Made by a program: the position numbers and the translations under genes. 64,000 nt of DNA. Source: Leifsonia sp. Leaf264. GTDB taxonomy: Bacteria; Actinomycetota; Actinomycetes; Actinomycetales; Microbacteriaceae. The notes under the pieces were generated by a model. It saw only the letters and a program-made list of their open reading frames with translations. It did not search any database and was not told where the DNA came from. Shown in pieces: positions 24,953 through 32,687 of the stretch (the first letter of the stretch is position 1; every line of letters begins with the position of its first letter). The DNA is taken from positions 55,539-119,538 of the forward strand of contig NZ_LMMR01000007.1 of NCBI RefSeq assembly GCF_001422325.1, read 5' to 3'.

Positions 24953-26152
24953 TTGAAACTCGCGATCCTCTCGCGCGCCCCGCAGGCGTATTCCACCCAG
25001 AGACTCCGCGCAGCAGCGCTGCAGCGCGGTCATCAGGTGAAGGTACTCAACACCCTGCGCTTCGCGATCGACCTCTCGGGCTCCGAGCCCGACCTGCAGT
25101 ACCGCGGCCGCCGGCTGTCGGACTACGACGCCATCCTGCCGCGCATCGGCAGCTCGATCACGTACTTCGGCACCGCCGTGGTGCGCCAGTTCGAGCAGAT
25201 GGACGTCTACACCCCCAATACGGCCAACGGCATCACCAACGCCCGCGACAAGCTGCGGGCGAGCCAGATCCTGTCGCGCCACAACATCGGCATGCCGGCG
25301 ACGGCATTCGTGCGCAACCGCGCCGATGTGCGACCGGCCATCGAACAGGTGGGCGGTGCGCCGGTCGTGATCAAGCTGCTCGAGGGGACCCAAGGCATCG
25401 GCGTGATCCTGGCACCGCAGGTCAAGGTGGCCGAGGCCATCATCGAGACGCTGCACTCCACGAAGCAGAACGTGCTGATCCAGCGCTTCGTCGCCGAGAG
25501 CCGCGGCAAGGACGTGCGGGCGCTCGTGGTGGGAGACCGGGTCGTGGCGGCGATGCGTCGCACGGCCAACGGAGACGAGTTCCGCTCCAACGTGCACCGC
25601 GGCGGCAGCGTCGAGGCCATCGAGCTCTCCCCGGAGTACGAGCAGGTCGCCGTGCGCTCGGCCCAGATCATGGGACTCAAGGTGGCCGGCGTCGACATGC
25701 TCGAGGGCAACGACGGCCCCCTGGTCATGGAGGTCAACTCCTCGCCCGGCCTGCAGGGCATCGAGACGGCCACCAACCTCGATGTGGCCGGCGCGATCAT
25801 CGACTACATGGCCAACCAGGTCGCCTTCCCCGAGATCGACGTGCGGCAACGGCTCACGGTCTCGCGCGGCTACGGGGTCGCCGAGCTCCTCGTGCACGCC
25901 GGCGCCGACCTCGTCGGCACGACCATCGCCGAGTCGGGCCTGGCCGAGCGCGACATCAGCGTGCTCACGTTGCACCGCGGCACCACCGTCGTGCCGAACC
26001 CCCGCGGCAAGGTCGAGCTGGAGGCCGGCGACCGCCTGCTCTGCTTCGGCAAGCTCGAGGAGATGCGCTCGATGATCCCGGAGCGCCGCAAGCGCCGTGC
26101 GCGGGTGCGCAAGCTGCCGAAGGAACCGCTGCCCACGCCGCCGGTCGAGTAG
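24953..26152 (+). CDS. rimK: RimK family alpha-L-glutamate ligase with C-terminal RCK_C-like domain
   Basis: 399 residues from TTG 24953 (AGGGG at 24942-24946). Residues 1-295 follow RimK: MKLAILSRAPQAYSTQRL, the ATP-grasp region with Lys141 (VVIKLLEGTQGIG) and metal ligands in MEVNSSPGLQG (260-269). E. coli RimK ends near 300. This one continues with about 70 residues (303-372) resembling TrkA_C/RCK_C: GVAELLVHAGADLVGTTIAE, ISVLTLHRGTTVVPNP, LEAGDRLLCFG. A basic tail follows. RCK_C domains bind small ligands, often nucleotides, so ligase activity may be allosterically controlled. Known reaction: ATP-dependent addition of glutamate to a C-terminus. Confidence 0.88.
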   Translation: MKLAILSRAPQAYSTQRLRAAALQRGHQVKVLNTLRFAIDLSGSEPDLQYRGRRLSDYDAILPRIGSSITYFGTAVVRQFEQMDVYTPNTANGITNARDKLRASQILSRHNIGMPATAFVRNRADVRPAIEQVGGAPVVIKLLEGTQGIGVILAPQVKVAEAIIETLHSTKQNVLIQRFVAESRGKDVRALVVGDRVVAAMRRTANGDEFRSNVHRGGSVEAIELSPEYEQVAVRSAQIMGLKVAGVDMLEGNDGPLVMEVNSSPGLQGIETATNLDVAGAIIDYMANQVAFPEIDVRQRLTVSRGYGVAELLVHAGADLVGTTIAESGLAERDISVLTLHRGTTVVPNPRGKVELEAGDRLLCFGKLEEMRSMIPERRKRRARVRKLPKEPLPTPPVE

Positions 26153-26158
26153 CGGAGA

Positions 26159-26527
26159 TCAGGTGGTGCGCAGCGCCGCCGTCACCAGTGCCAGCGCCTC
26201 GTCGGCGTCGACGCCCAGTTCCCGCACCCGTGCCGCGTACGCCGCAGCAGCGGTCTGCGCGTGCTGTCGGGTCACGTCTCCGGATGCCGACACCAGCGTT
26301 CCCGCTCGCCCGTGCGTCTCGATCACGGCGTCGGCCTCGAGCGCCTTATAGGCCTTCGCGACGGTGTTGACCGCCAGCCCCAGCTGCTCGGCGAGGGCGC
26401 GGACCGTCGGCATCCGTTCTCCGGCGACCAGGTCTCCCGAACGCACGGCCGCGATCACCTGCGTGCGGATCTGCTCGTACGGCGGCGTCGCCGACGCGGC
26501 GTCGATGGCGAGCGCGATCATCGGCAT
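26159..26527 (-). CDS. Short GntR family regulator (YtrA-like)
   Basis: 122 residues from ATG 26527; ATG 26521 is an equal choice. The winged helix spans about 10-75 (PPYEQIRTQVIAAVRSGDLVAGERMPTVRALAEQLGLAVNTVAKAYKALEADAVI). Only a short C-terminal helix region follows, the YtrA subfamily form, which usually controls an ABC transporter; none is adjacent. It is convergent with rimK (6-bp gap). Its start codon touches the 99-bp repeat at 26528-26626, which therefore forms its 5' leader. Confidence 0.82.
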   Translation of the reverse strand: MPMIALAIDAASATPPYEQIRTQVIAAVRSGDLVAGERMPTVRALAEQLGLAVNTVAKAYKALEADAVIETHGRAGTLVSASGDVTRQHAQTAAAAYAARVRELGVDADEALALVTAALRTT

Positions 26528-26626
26528 CCCGCCGTGTGAAGGCATCCGGCGCCCCGAGTGAAGGCGTCGCGGCGGAGAGGCCCGGAATCCCGCGCCATCG
26601 CCGTCGCGGATGCCTTCACACGGTGG
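26528..26626. repeat. 99-bp three-armed repeat, copy 1
   Basis: CCCGCCGTGTGAAGGCA at 26528-26544, a degenerate second copy (CCCCGAGTGAAGGCG) at 26552-26566, and the inverted arm TGCCTTCACACGGTGG at 26611-26626. The element at 48696-48794 has the same three-part architecture and the same length. It occupies nearly all of the gap between the Lrp and GntR genes. Confidence 0.75.
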
Positions 26627-26637
26627 AGGGGCACTGC

Positions 26638-27078
26638 TCAGTCCTCGTGGGCGCGCTGCACCAGACGGGTGAGCACGATGGCGCTGCGGGTGTGATCGAC
26701 GTTGGCGGCCAGCCGCACCTTCTCGAGGGCGGCCTCGAGGCTGGCGATGTCGCGGGAGCGCATCTGCACGATGGCGTCTGCGCTGCCGGTCACGGTGCCG
26801 GCGTACACGACCTCGGGCACCGCCGAGAGGATGCGCTGCAGTTCGTCGGGCGAGACCGTGCCGCGGCAGAACACCTCGACCCAGGCCTCGGTGGTGGTGC
26901 CGTCGACGGCCGGGTCGACGTTGATGGTGAAGCCGCGGATGACGCCGTCGGCCACGAGGCGGTCGACGCGACGCTTGACGGCGGATGCCGAGAGCCCGAC
27001 CACCGATCCGATGTCGCCGTAGCCCGCTCGGGCGTTCTGGCGCAGCTCGTCGAGAATTCGGCGGTCGATGTTGTCCAT
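26638..27078 (-). CDS. Lrp/AsnC family transcriptional regulator
   Basis: 146 residues from ATG 27078. The N-terminal helix-turn-helix (IDRRILDELRQNARAGYGDIGSVVGLSASAVKRRVDRL) and the C-terminal RAM domain (VEVFCRGTVSPDELQRIL, YAGTVTGSADAIVQMRSRDI) are both complete. Divergent from ddaH-rocD, with 192 bp between. The family senses amino acids; arginine or ornithine is the likely effector. Confidence 0.88.
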   Translation of the reverse strand: MDNIDRRILDELRQNARAGYGDIGSVVGLSASAVKRRVDRLVADGVIRGFTINVDPAVDGTTTEAWVEVFCRGTVSPDELQRILSAVPEVVYAGTVTGSADAIVQMRSRDIASLEAALEKVRLAANVDHTRSAIVLTRLVQRAHED

Positions 27079-27115
27079 CCGAGAAGTCTAAGCGCGATCC
27101 TTGCGTCGTGTCGCG

Positions 27116-27125
27116 TGCGTACGCA
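27116..27125. promoter_or_regulatory. Possible Lrp site in the lrp-ddaH gap
   Basis: TGCGTACGCA is a perfect 10-bp palindrome followed by TGCATGC, about 37 bp before the lrp start and 145 bp before ddaH. Short and G/C-rich, so it could be chance. Confidence 0.25.
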
Positions 27126-27270
27126 TGCATGCTGCGCTCAAAGCCGAGAACTTCGAGATAGCTGCGTGTGACACTGGAGGTGGCGTCTGGTGTCCACCGC
27201 GGTGGATGCCGGCTCTTCCGAGCGACCTGGTCCGCCACTCCTGCAGACGTTCTACCCAGAGGAGATGGCC

Positions 27271-28137
27271 ATGACAGACATCGTCGACGACACGATCACC
27301 CAGCCCGCCGGCATCCGCCCCATCCGCACGGCCACCACGCGTTCGGTGCTGATGTGCCGTCCCGACTTCTTCACGGTGGTCTACCGCATCAATCCGTGGA
27401 TGGATCCGGCGCTGCCCACCGACACGAGCCTCGCGGTGCAGCAGTGGTCCGTGCTGCACCAGACCTACCTCGACCTCGGCTTCGACGTGCACCTCATCGA
27501 TCCGATCCCGGGGCTGCCCGACATGGTCTACGCGGCCAATGGCGGCATGGTCATCGACGGCATCGCCTACGGTGCGAGCTTCACGCATCCGGAGCGCCAG
27601 CCCGAGGGGCCGGCCTACATGGACTGGTTCGGCGAGAACGGACTCGACGTGCGCGTGCCCGAGCAGATCAACGAGGGCGAGGGCGACTTCCTGCTGGTCG
27701 GCGACACCATCCTCGCCGGCACCGGATTTCGCAGCGACTCGCTCAGCCACGGAGAGCTCGCCGCCGTCTACGGCCGCGAGGTCGTGACCCTGAGGCTCGT
27801 CAACCCGAGCTTCTACCACCTCGACACGGCGCTCGCGGTGCTCGACTCCACGGCGGGTCAGGAGCACATCGCCTACCTGCCGAGCGCCTTCGACGAGCCG
27901 AGCCTCGCCATCCTGCGATCGCGGTATCCGGATGCCGTCATCGTGACGGAGACGGATGCCGCCGTGCTCGGCCTCAACTCCTTCAGCGACGGCCGCAACG
28001 TCGTGATCGCGTCGCGTGCCGTCGACTTCGAGCGACAGCTGCGCGAACACGGCTACAACCCCATCGGCGTCGACCTCTCCGAGCTTCTCCTGGGCGGAGG
28101 CGGCGTCAAGTGCTGCACCCTGGAGCTACGACGATGA
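27271..28137 (+). CDS. ddaH: Dimethylargininase (DDAH-type amidinohydrolase)
   Basis: 288 residues from ATG 27271, with GAGGAG at 27259-27264; earlier in-frame starts lack spacing. The guanidino-modifying fold is clear: AANGGMVIDG, EGDFLLVGDTILAG, the catalytic His183 in FYHLDTAL and the C-terminal nucleophile Cys281/282 in GGGGVKCCTLELRR. It should hydrolyse methylated arginine or arginine-like substrates to citrulline plus an amine. It overlaps rocD by 4 nt (ATGA), so the two are translationally coupled under the divergent Lrp-type regulator. Confidence 0.88.
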   Translation: MTDIVDDTITQPAGIRPIRTATTRSVLMCRPDFFTVVYRINPWMDPALPTDTSLAVQQWSVLHQTYLDLGFDVHLIDPIPGLPDMVYAANGGMVIDGIAYGASFTHPERQPEGPAYMDWFGENGLDVRVPEQINEGEGDFLLVGDTILAGTGFRSDSLSHGELAAVYGREVVTLRLVNPSFYHLDTALAVLDSTAGQEHIAYLPSAFDEPSLAILRSRYPDAVIVTETDAAVLGLNSFSDGRNVVIASRAVDFERQLREHGYNPIGVDLSELLLGGGGVKCCTLELRR

Positions 28138-29537
28138 CCACGACCGAGAACCGCCACTCATCCAACGACGCAGCTGCCGGTGTCCTCCCCAATGACGCAG
28201 TCGAGGGTTCTTCGTCCGATTCCGCAGGCACGGGGTTCTCCTCCGAGGCCTCGGGCTTCGGTGGGCATCCTTGGGCGGAGACTTCGGAGGAGAACCCCGT
28301 GCCGACATCTACGAGCGCTAGAACCTCGACTCTCATCGCCGAGGAGGAGGCCCACGCCGCCCACAACTACCACCCGCTCCCCGTCGTGGTGGCGTCGGGC
28401 GAGGGAGCTTGGGTGACCGATGTCGACGGCAAGCGCTACCTCGACTGCCTCGCCGCCTACTCGGCCGTGAACTTCGGGCACTCCAACCCGGTGCTGCTCG
28501 ACGCCGCCCGCGCCCAGCTCGGCCGCATCACCCTCACCAGCCGCGCCTTCCACAACGACCAGCTCGGCCCGTTCGTCACCGAACTCGCTGCGCTCGCCGG
28601 CAAGGACATGGTGCTGCCGATGAACACCGGCGCCGAGGCCGTCGAGTCCGGCATCAAGGTCGCTCGGGCCTGGGGCTACAGGGTCAAGGGAGTCGCTCCG
28701 GAGCTGGCCAACATCATCGTGATGGCGGGAAACTTCCACGGCCGCACGACCACGATCATCTCGTTCAGCGACGACGCCGATGCCCGCGACGACTTCGGTC
28801 CGTACACGCCCGGATTCCGCATCGTCCCCTACGGAGACGCAGCGGCGATCGAGGCCGCGATCGACGAGAACACCGTGGCCGTGCTGATCGAGCCCATCCA
28901 GGGCGAGGCCGGCATCGTGGTTCCGCCGGCCGGCTTCCTGCCCGCTGTGCGTGAGCTCACGACCCGGCGGAACGTGCTGTTCATCGCCGACGAGATCCAG
29001 TCCGGCCTCGGCCGCACCGGCGCCACTTTCGCCTGCGACCTCGTGGGTGTCGTGCCCGACCTGTACCTGCTCGGCAAGGCCCTCGGCGGCGGTATCGTGC
29101 CGGTCTCCGCCGTCGTGGGCGACGCCGACGTGCTGGGCGTGCTCGCGCCGGGGCAGCACGGTTCGACCTTCGGGGGGAACCCTCTCGCGGCCGCCGTCGG
29201 CCTGGCCGTCGTGCGGATGCTGGCCACAGGGGAGATGCAGGAGCGCGCCAGGCTCCTCGGCGCCCACCTGCACGCGGGGGTGTCCTCGCTGATCGGCTCG
29301 GGCGTCGTCGCAGTGCGCGGTGCCGGGCTCTGGGCCGGGATCGACATCGACCCCGAGCTCGCGACGGGTCGCGCCGTCTGCGAAGCGCTCATGGAACGGG
29401 GCGTGCTCGCGAAGGACACCCACGGCTCCACCATCCGGCTCGCCCCGCCCATCGTCGTCACGGAGGATGACCTCGACTGGGCGGTCGAGCAGTTGGCGGC
29501 GGTACTGACGGAGTTCGCCGCCGCACCGGTCGGATAG
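28134..29537 (+). CDS. rocD: Ornithine--oxo-acid transaminase with extended N-terminus
   Basis: 467 residues from ATG 28134, overlapping the ddaH stop. The body is a standard class-III PLP aminotransferase: HNYHPLPVVVASGEGAWV, MNTGAEAVESGIKVARAWGY, GNFHGRTTTIISFS, FIADEIQSGLGRTG and the PLP lysine Lys315 in LLGKALGGG. It transfers the delta-amino group of ornithine to a 2-oxo acid, giving glutamate semialdehyde. The first about 60 residues are low-complexity and contain a 77-bp palindrome (28227-28303). A normal N-terminus would be MTTT followed soon by TSTLIAEEEAH. A GTG at 28299 could start a protein of normal size. Confidence 0.9.
   Translation: MTTTENRHSSNDAAAGVLPNDAVEGSSSDSAGTGFSSEASGFGGHPWAETSEENPVPTSTSARTSTLIAEEEAHAAHNYHPLPVVVASGEGAWVTDVDGKRYLDCLAAYSAVNFGHSNPVLLDAARAQLGRITLTSRAFHNDQLGPFVTELAALAGKDMVLPMNTGAEAVESGIKVARAWGYRVKGVAPELANIIVMAGNFHGRTTTIISFSDDADARDDFGPYTPGFRIVPYGDAAAIEAAIDENTVAVLIEPIQGEAGIVVPPAGFLPAVRELTTRRNVLFIADEIQSGLGRTGATFACDLVGVVPDLYLLGKALGGGIVPVSAVVGDADVLGVLAPGQHGSTFGGNPLAAAVGLAVVRMLATGEMQERARLLGAHLHAGVSSLIGSGVVAVRGAGLWAGIDIDPELATGRAVCEALMERGVLAKDTHGSTIRLAPPIVVTEDDLDWAVEQLAAVLTEFAAAPVG
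28227..28303. repeat. Palindromic insertion in the rocD N-terminal coding region
   Basis: Left arm GGCACGGGGTTCTCCTCCGA (28227-28246) and its exact reverse complement at 28284-28303; the inner bases continue as an imperfect stem. It lies in the extra N-terminal part of rocD without breaking the frame, as expected for an inserted short inverted-repeat element. Confidence 0.8.
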
Positions 29538-29546
29538 GCCGCGAGC

Positions 29547-29568
29547 GGGGCGGCGAGTCGGCCGCCCC
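29547..29568 (+). terminator. Stem-loop after rocD
   Basis: GGGGCGGC (29547-29554) and GCCGCCCC (29561-29568) pair perfectly around a 6-nt loop, 10 nt after the rocD stop. No T-tract. Confidence 0.55.
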
Positions 29569-29603
29569 TGTTCGGGTGGCATCCGCAGTGCCAGACTGGA
29601 CCG

Positions 29604-31091
29604 ATGAGCAGCGACATCGACTCACCGGCCGTCGACGAGGAACCCGTCGATCCGAAGCGCGACACGGGCTTCTTCGGGCAGCCCCGGCCTCTCGCCACAG
29701 TCTTCGGCGTCGAGATGTGGGAGCGCTTCAGCTTCTACGGCATGCAGGGCATCCTGCTCATCTACCTCTACTACTCGGCGGCCGAGGGTGGCCTGGGGCT
29801 TCCGCAGGCCACGGCTGCCGGCATCGTCGGTGCCTACGGTGGTGCCGTCTACCTGTCGACCATCCTCGGCGCCTGGATCGCCGACAGGCTGCTCGGTTCG
29901 GAGCGGGTGCTGTTCATCAGTGCCGTCGTCATCATGCTGGGCCACATCGGGTTGGCCCTGCTCCCCGGGTTCGCCGGCGTCATCGTCGGCCTCATCCTGG
30001 TCGCCGTCGGGTCGGGCGGTCTCAAGGCCAACGCCACCAGCGTCGTCGGAACGCTCTACAAGCCGGAGGACCCGCGTCGGGACGCCGGCTTCTCGTTGTT
30101 CTACCTCGGCATCAACCTGGGCGCCTTCTTCGGGCCCATCCTCACCGGCCTCCTGCAGTCGACGCTCGGCTTCCACTGGGGCTTCGCCCTGGCCGCCGTC
30201 GGCATGGCGATAGGCCTCACGCAGTACGCGTTCGGGCGCAAGAACCTGCCGGCGGCCTCCCACCGCATCGCCAACCCGCTGCCGGCGAATCGCCGCCCGT
30301 TGGTGATTGTCATCGGCGTCGCCGCGGTTCTGCTGATCCTGGTGTGCGTCTTCACCGGCCTCATCACCGCGACGAACCTCGTGACGATCGTGATCGCCCT
30401 CACCGTCGTGGCGGCCGTCGCCTACTTCATCGTCATCCTGACGAGCAGCCGCATCGATCCGACCGAGCGTTCACGCGTCTTCGCCTTCATCCCCCTGTTC
30501 ATCGCCAGCGTGGCCTTCTGGTCGCTGTACCAGCAGCAGTTCACGGTGCTCACCATCTACTCCGACGAGAAGCTGAACCGCAGCCTGTTCGGCTGGGAGA
30601 TGCCGGTGTCGTGGGTGCAGTCGATCAACCCGATCTTCATCATCATCCTCTCGGGCGTGTTCGCGGCCATCTGGACGAAGCTCGGTACCCGTCAGCCGTC
30701 GACGCCGGTGAAGTTCGCCCTCGGCACGATGATCATGGGGGCCGCGTTCCTGCTGTTCCTGCCGTTCGCCGGCGGCGGCCCGAACTCGACGCCGCTGCTG
30801 GCGATCGTGCTGATCCTGCTGGTCTTCACCGTGGCGGAGCTCTTCATCTCGCCGGTCGGACTGTCCGTCGCGACGAAGCTGGCTCCCCGCGCCTTCACCA
30901 CCCAGATGGTGGCGTTGTTCTTCCTGTCCGTCGCGCTCGGTTCCGCCATCTCCGGGCAGCTCGCCTCGCTGTACGACATCCACAACGAGGTGCCGTACTT
31001 CGGCGTGCTCGGCGGTATCGCGATCGTGCTCGGCGCGATCCTGCTCCTCTTCGCCAAGCCCGTGCTCGCGCTCATGAAGGGCATTCGCTGA
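29604..31091 (+). CDS. POT family proton-coupled di/tripeptide transporter
   Basis: 495 residues. The PTR2/POT signature EMWERFSFYGMQGIL (about 37-51) holds the proton-coupling ExxER motif. About 14 hydrophobic segments follow. The second signature region GGLKANATSVVGTLY and FSLFYLGINLGAFFGP (about 135-175) are also POT-typical. Takes up small peptides with protons. It is a single-gene unit ending in a strong stem-loop shared with the convergent esterase operon. Confidence 0.92.
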   Translation: MSSDIDSPAVDEEPVDPKRDTGFFGQPRPLATVFGVEMWERFSFYGMQGILLIYLYYSAAEGGLGLPQATAAGIVGAYGGAVYLSTILGAWIADRLLGSERVLFISAVVIMLGHIGLALLPGFAGVIVGLILVAVGSGGLKANATSVVGTLYKPEDPRRDAGFSLFYLGINLGAFFGPILTGLLQSTLGFHWGFALAAVGMAIGLTQYAFGRKNLPAASHRIANPLPANRRPLVIVIGVAAVLLILVCVFTGLITATNLVTIVIALTVVAAVAYFIVILTSSRIDPTERSRVFAFIPLFIASVAFWSLYQQQFTVLTIYSDEKLNRSLFGWEMPVSWVQSINPIFIIILSGVFAAIWTKLGTRQPSTPVKFALGTMIMGAAFLLFLPFAGGGPNSTPLLAIVLILLVFTVAELFISPVGLSVATKLAPRAFTTQMVALFFLSVALGSAISGQLASLYDIHNEVPYFGVLGGIAIVLGAILLLFAKPVLALMKGIR

Positions 31092-31095
31092 GCTG

Positions 31096-31140
31096 GGGAC
31101 GGGCGCATCGCCGGAACTCGTCCGATGGTGCGCCCGTCCC
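31096..31140. terminator. Strong bidirectional terminator between convergent genes
   Basis: GGGACGGGCGCA (31096-31107) and TGCGCCCGTCCC (31129-31140) are perfect 12-bp arms with a 21-nt loop. It lies 5 nt after the POT gene stop and 11 nt from the esterase stop. Confidence 0.75.
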
Positions 31141-31150
31141 GTCCGGCGGC

Positions 31151-32668
31151 TCAGGCGGGTAGGAGGGCTTTCACCGAGTCGAAGGCATGCTCGTCATCTC
31201 TCGTGCCGGCGTCGAAGACCCGCGCCACCTCTGTGCCCGCGACGAACCGCGGCCACCCGGGGTCACCGTCACGGATGAAGGCGACGGCTCCGCCGTGCAC
31301 GGCATCCGCGAGCGACTGCGGAGGGTTCTCCCCGGCGATCGCACCCACGCGGTCGGCCGCGAGGCAGTCGAAGAAGAACGGCACGTCGACGCAGTGCACC
31401 GACGAGCCGAAGGTCGGCGACTTCCAGGAGAAGCGGTACGTCCAGGTGGGCGCTGCACCGCGGGCGGCGATCACGCGCAGGATGGCCGTGCGGAACATCC
31501 TGTCGGTGATGTAGCGGCCCAGTTTGTTGGCAGTGCCCTTCACGGACCTGTTGGCGGCGAGGTACTCGCGGCGTGCAGCACCCTTCAGACCCATCTTTCC
31601 GAGCAGGAGGGACGGCGGGATGAAGCGCAGCTTCCCCTCGGCCTCCTTGAGGATCATCGTGAACTCGTCGTCGGTGGCGCCCAGGACCAGCGGCTTGTCG
31701 GAGCCGACGCCGAGGGCCAGCGCGTCGAGGACGCCGTGCGGGACGAGCTGGCCGTCGATGACCGGCGCCCACGGGAGGCCCTCCTCGATGAACACCGTCA
31801 TCATGTCCATGGGGTTGCCGCCCTGGGGAGGCTCGGCGAGCTTCTTCTGCAGATCGAGGATGCCCTCCTCGGACACGCTCGACCATCCTGCCCGCGTCGG
31901 CTCGACGCCGGCGAGTTCGGCCAGGTGGCGCCCGGTCTTCTCCGAGCGCTCGAGCGACACATCGGCGATCGGACCGGAGATGGAGTAGACGCCGCTGAAC
32001 AGGCCCTGGGCGGCAGGCAGGCCGAGCAGGGCCAGCACGGCGGCACCGCCGGCCGACTGCCCGGAGATGGTCACCCGCGATGCGTCGCCTCCGAAGGCGG
32101 CGATGTTCTGCTGCACCCACTCGAGCGCCAGCAGCCAGTCCAGCACGGCGCGGTTGTTCGGCGCGTCGGAGATCCATCCGAAACCGTCGAAGCCCAGACG
32201 ATATGAGATCGACACCGTGACGACGCCGTCGCGATTGAACGCGGCTCCGTCGTACCAGGGGCTCGCGGGGGAGCCGGCCGTGTAACCGCCGCCGTGGATG
32301 TAGACCAGCACCGGAAGCGCCTCGCCCGAGCCTGGAGCCGGCGTGAAGACGTTGACGTTCAGCGTCGACGCCCCCGGAACCGACGGCTCGGGGATGAGGG
32401 TGATCTCGGCGAGAGTCTCGCGCTGCGGCGTCGGGCCGTGCTCGAGGGCGTCGCGCACGCCCGTCCAGGCTCGATGGGGGACCGGCGCGGCGAACCGCAG
32501 CTCTCCGACGGGCGGCTCGGCGAAGGGGATGCCGAGGAAGGCCGCGGAGCTGCCCGCCGCGCCGGCGACACCCCTCCAGCGGCCGCGCACGCGGCCCGCA
32601 GTCGTCTCGACCTCGACGAGGTCTGCTCGGGGCTGGGCGGTGGTGTCTGTCACAGCGGTGTCTGTCAC
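31151..32668 (-). CDS. Type-B carboxylesterase/lipase family protein
   Basis: 505 residues from GTG 32668 with AAGGAG upstream on the minus strand. The oxyanion loop is HGGGYTAGSP (125-134), the nucleophile elbow GDASRVTISGQSAGG gives Ser205, an acidic residue lies in GATDDEFTMI, and the His is in SVHCVDVPFFFD. No signal peptide, so cytoplasmic. It should hydrolyse carboxyl esters; the neighbouring sugar-type MFS gene 19 nt upstream suggests esterified glycosides as substrates, which is inference. Confidence 0.88.
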   Translation of the reverse strand: MTDTAVTDTTAQPRADLVEVETTAGRVRGRWRGVAGAAGSSAAFLGIPFAEPPVGELRFAAPVPHRAWTGVRDALEHGPTPQRETLAEITLIPEPSVPGASTLNVNVFTPAPGSGEALPVLVYIHGGGYTAGSPASPWYDGAAFNRDGVVTVSISYRLGFDGFGWISDAPNNRAVLDWLLALEWVQQNIAAFGGDASRVTISGQSAGGAAVLALLGLPAAQGLFSGVYSISGPIADVSLERSEKTGRHLAELAGVEPTRAGWSSVSEEGILDLQKKLAEPPQGGNPMDMMTVFIEEGLPWAPVIDGQLVPHGVLDALALGVGSDKPLVLGATDDEFTMILKEAEGKLRFIPPSLLLGKMGLKGAARREYLAANRSVKGTANKLGRYITDRMFRTAILRVIAARGAAPTWTYRFSWKSPTFGSSVHCVDVPFFFDCLAADRVGAIAGENPPQSLADAVHGGAVAFIRDGDPGWPRFVAGTEVARVFDAGTRDDEHAFDSVKALLPA

Positions 32669-32687
32669 GGTGGTGCTCTCCTTGCAG

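Noticed and set aside
24953-26152. Reading the RimK tail as a sequencing or frameshift artefact
   Set aside because: The tail is in frame, has a coherent domain-like pattern and ends in a normal stop beside the next gene.
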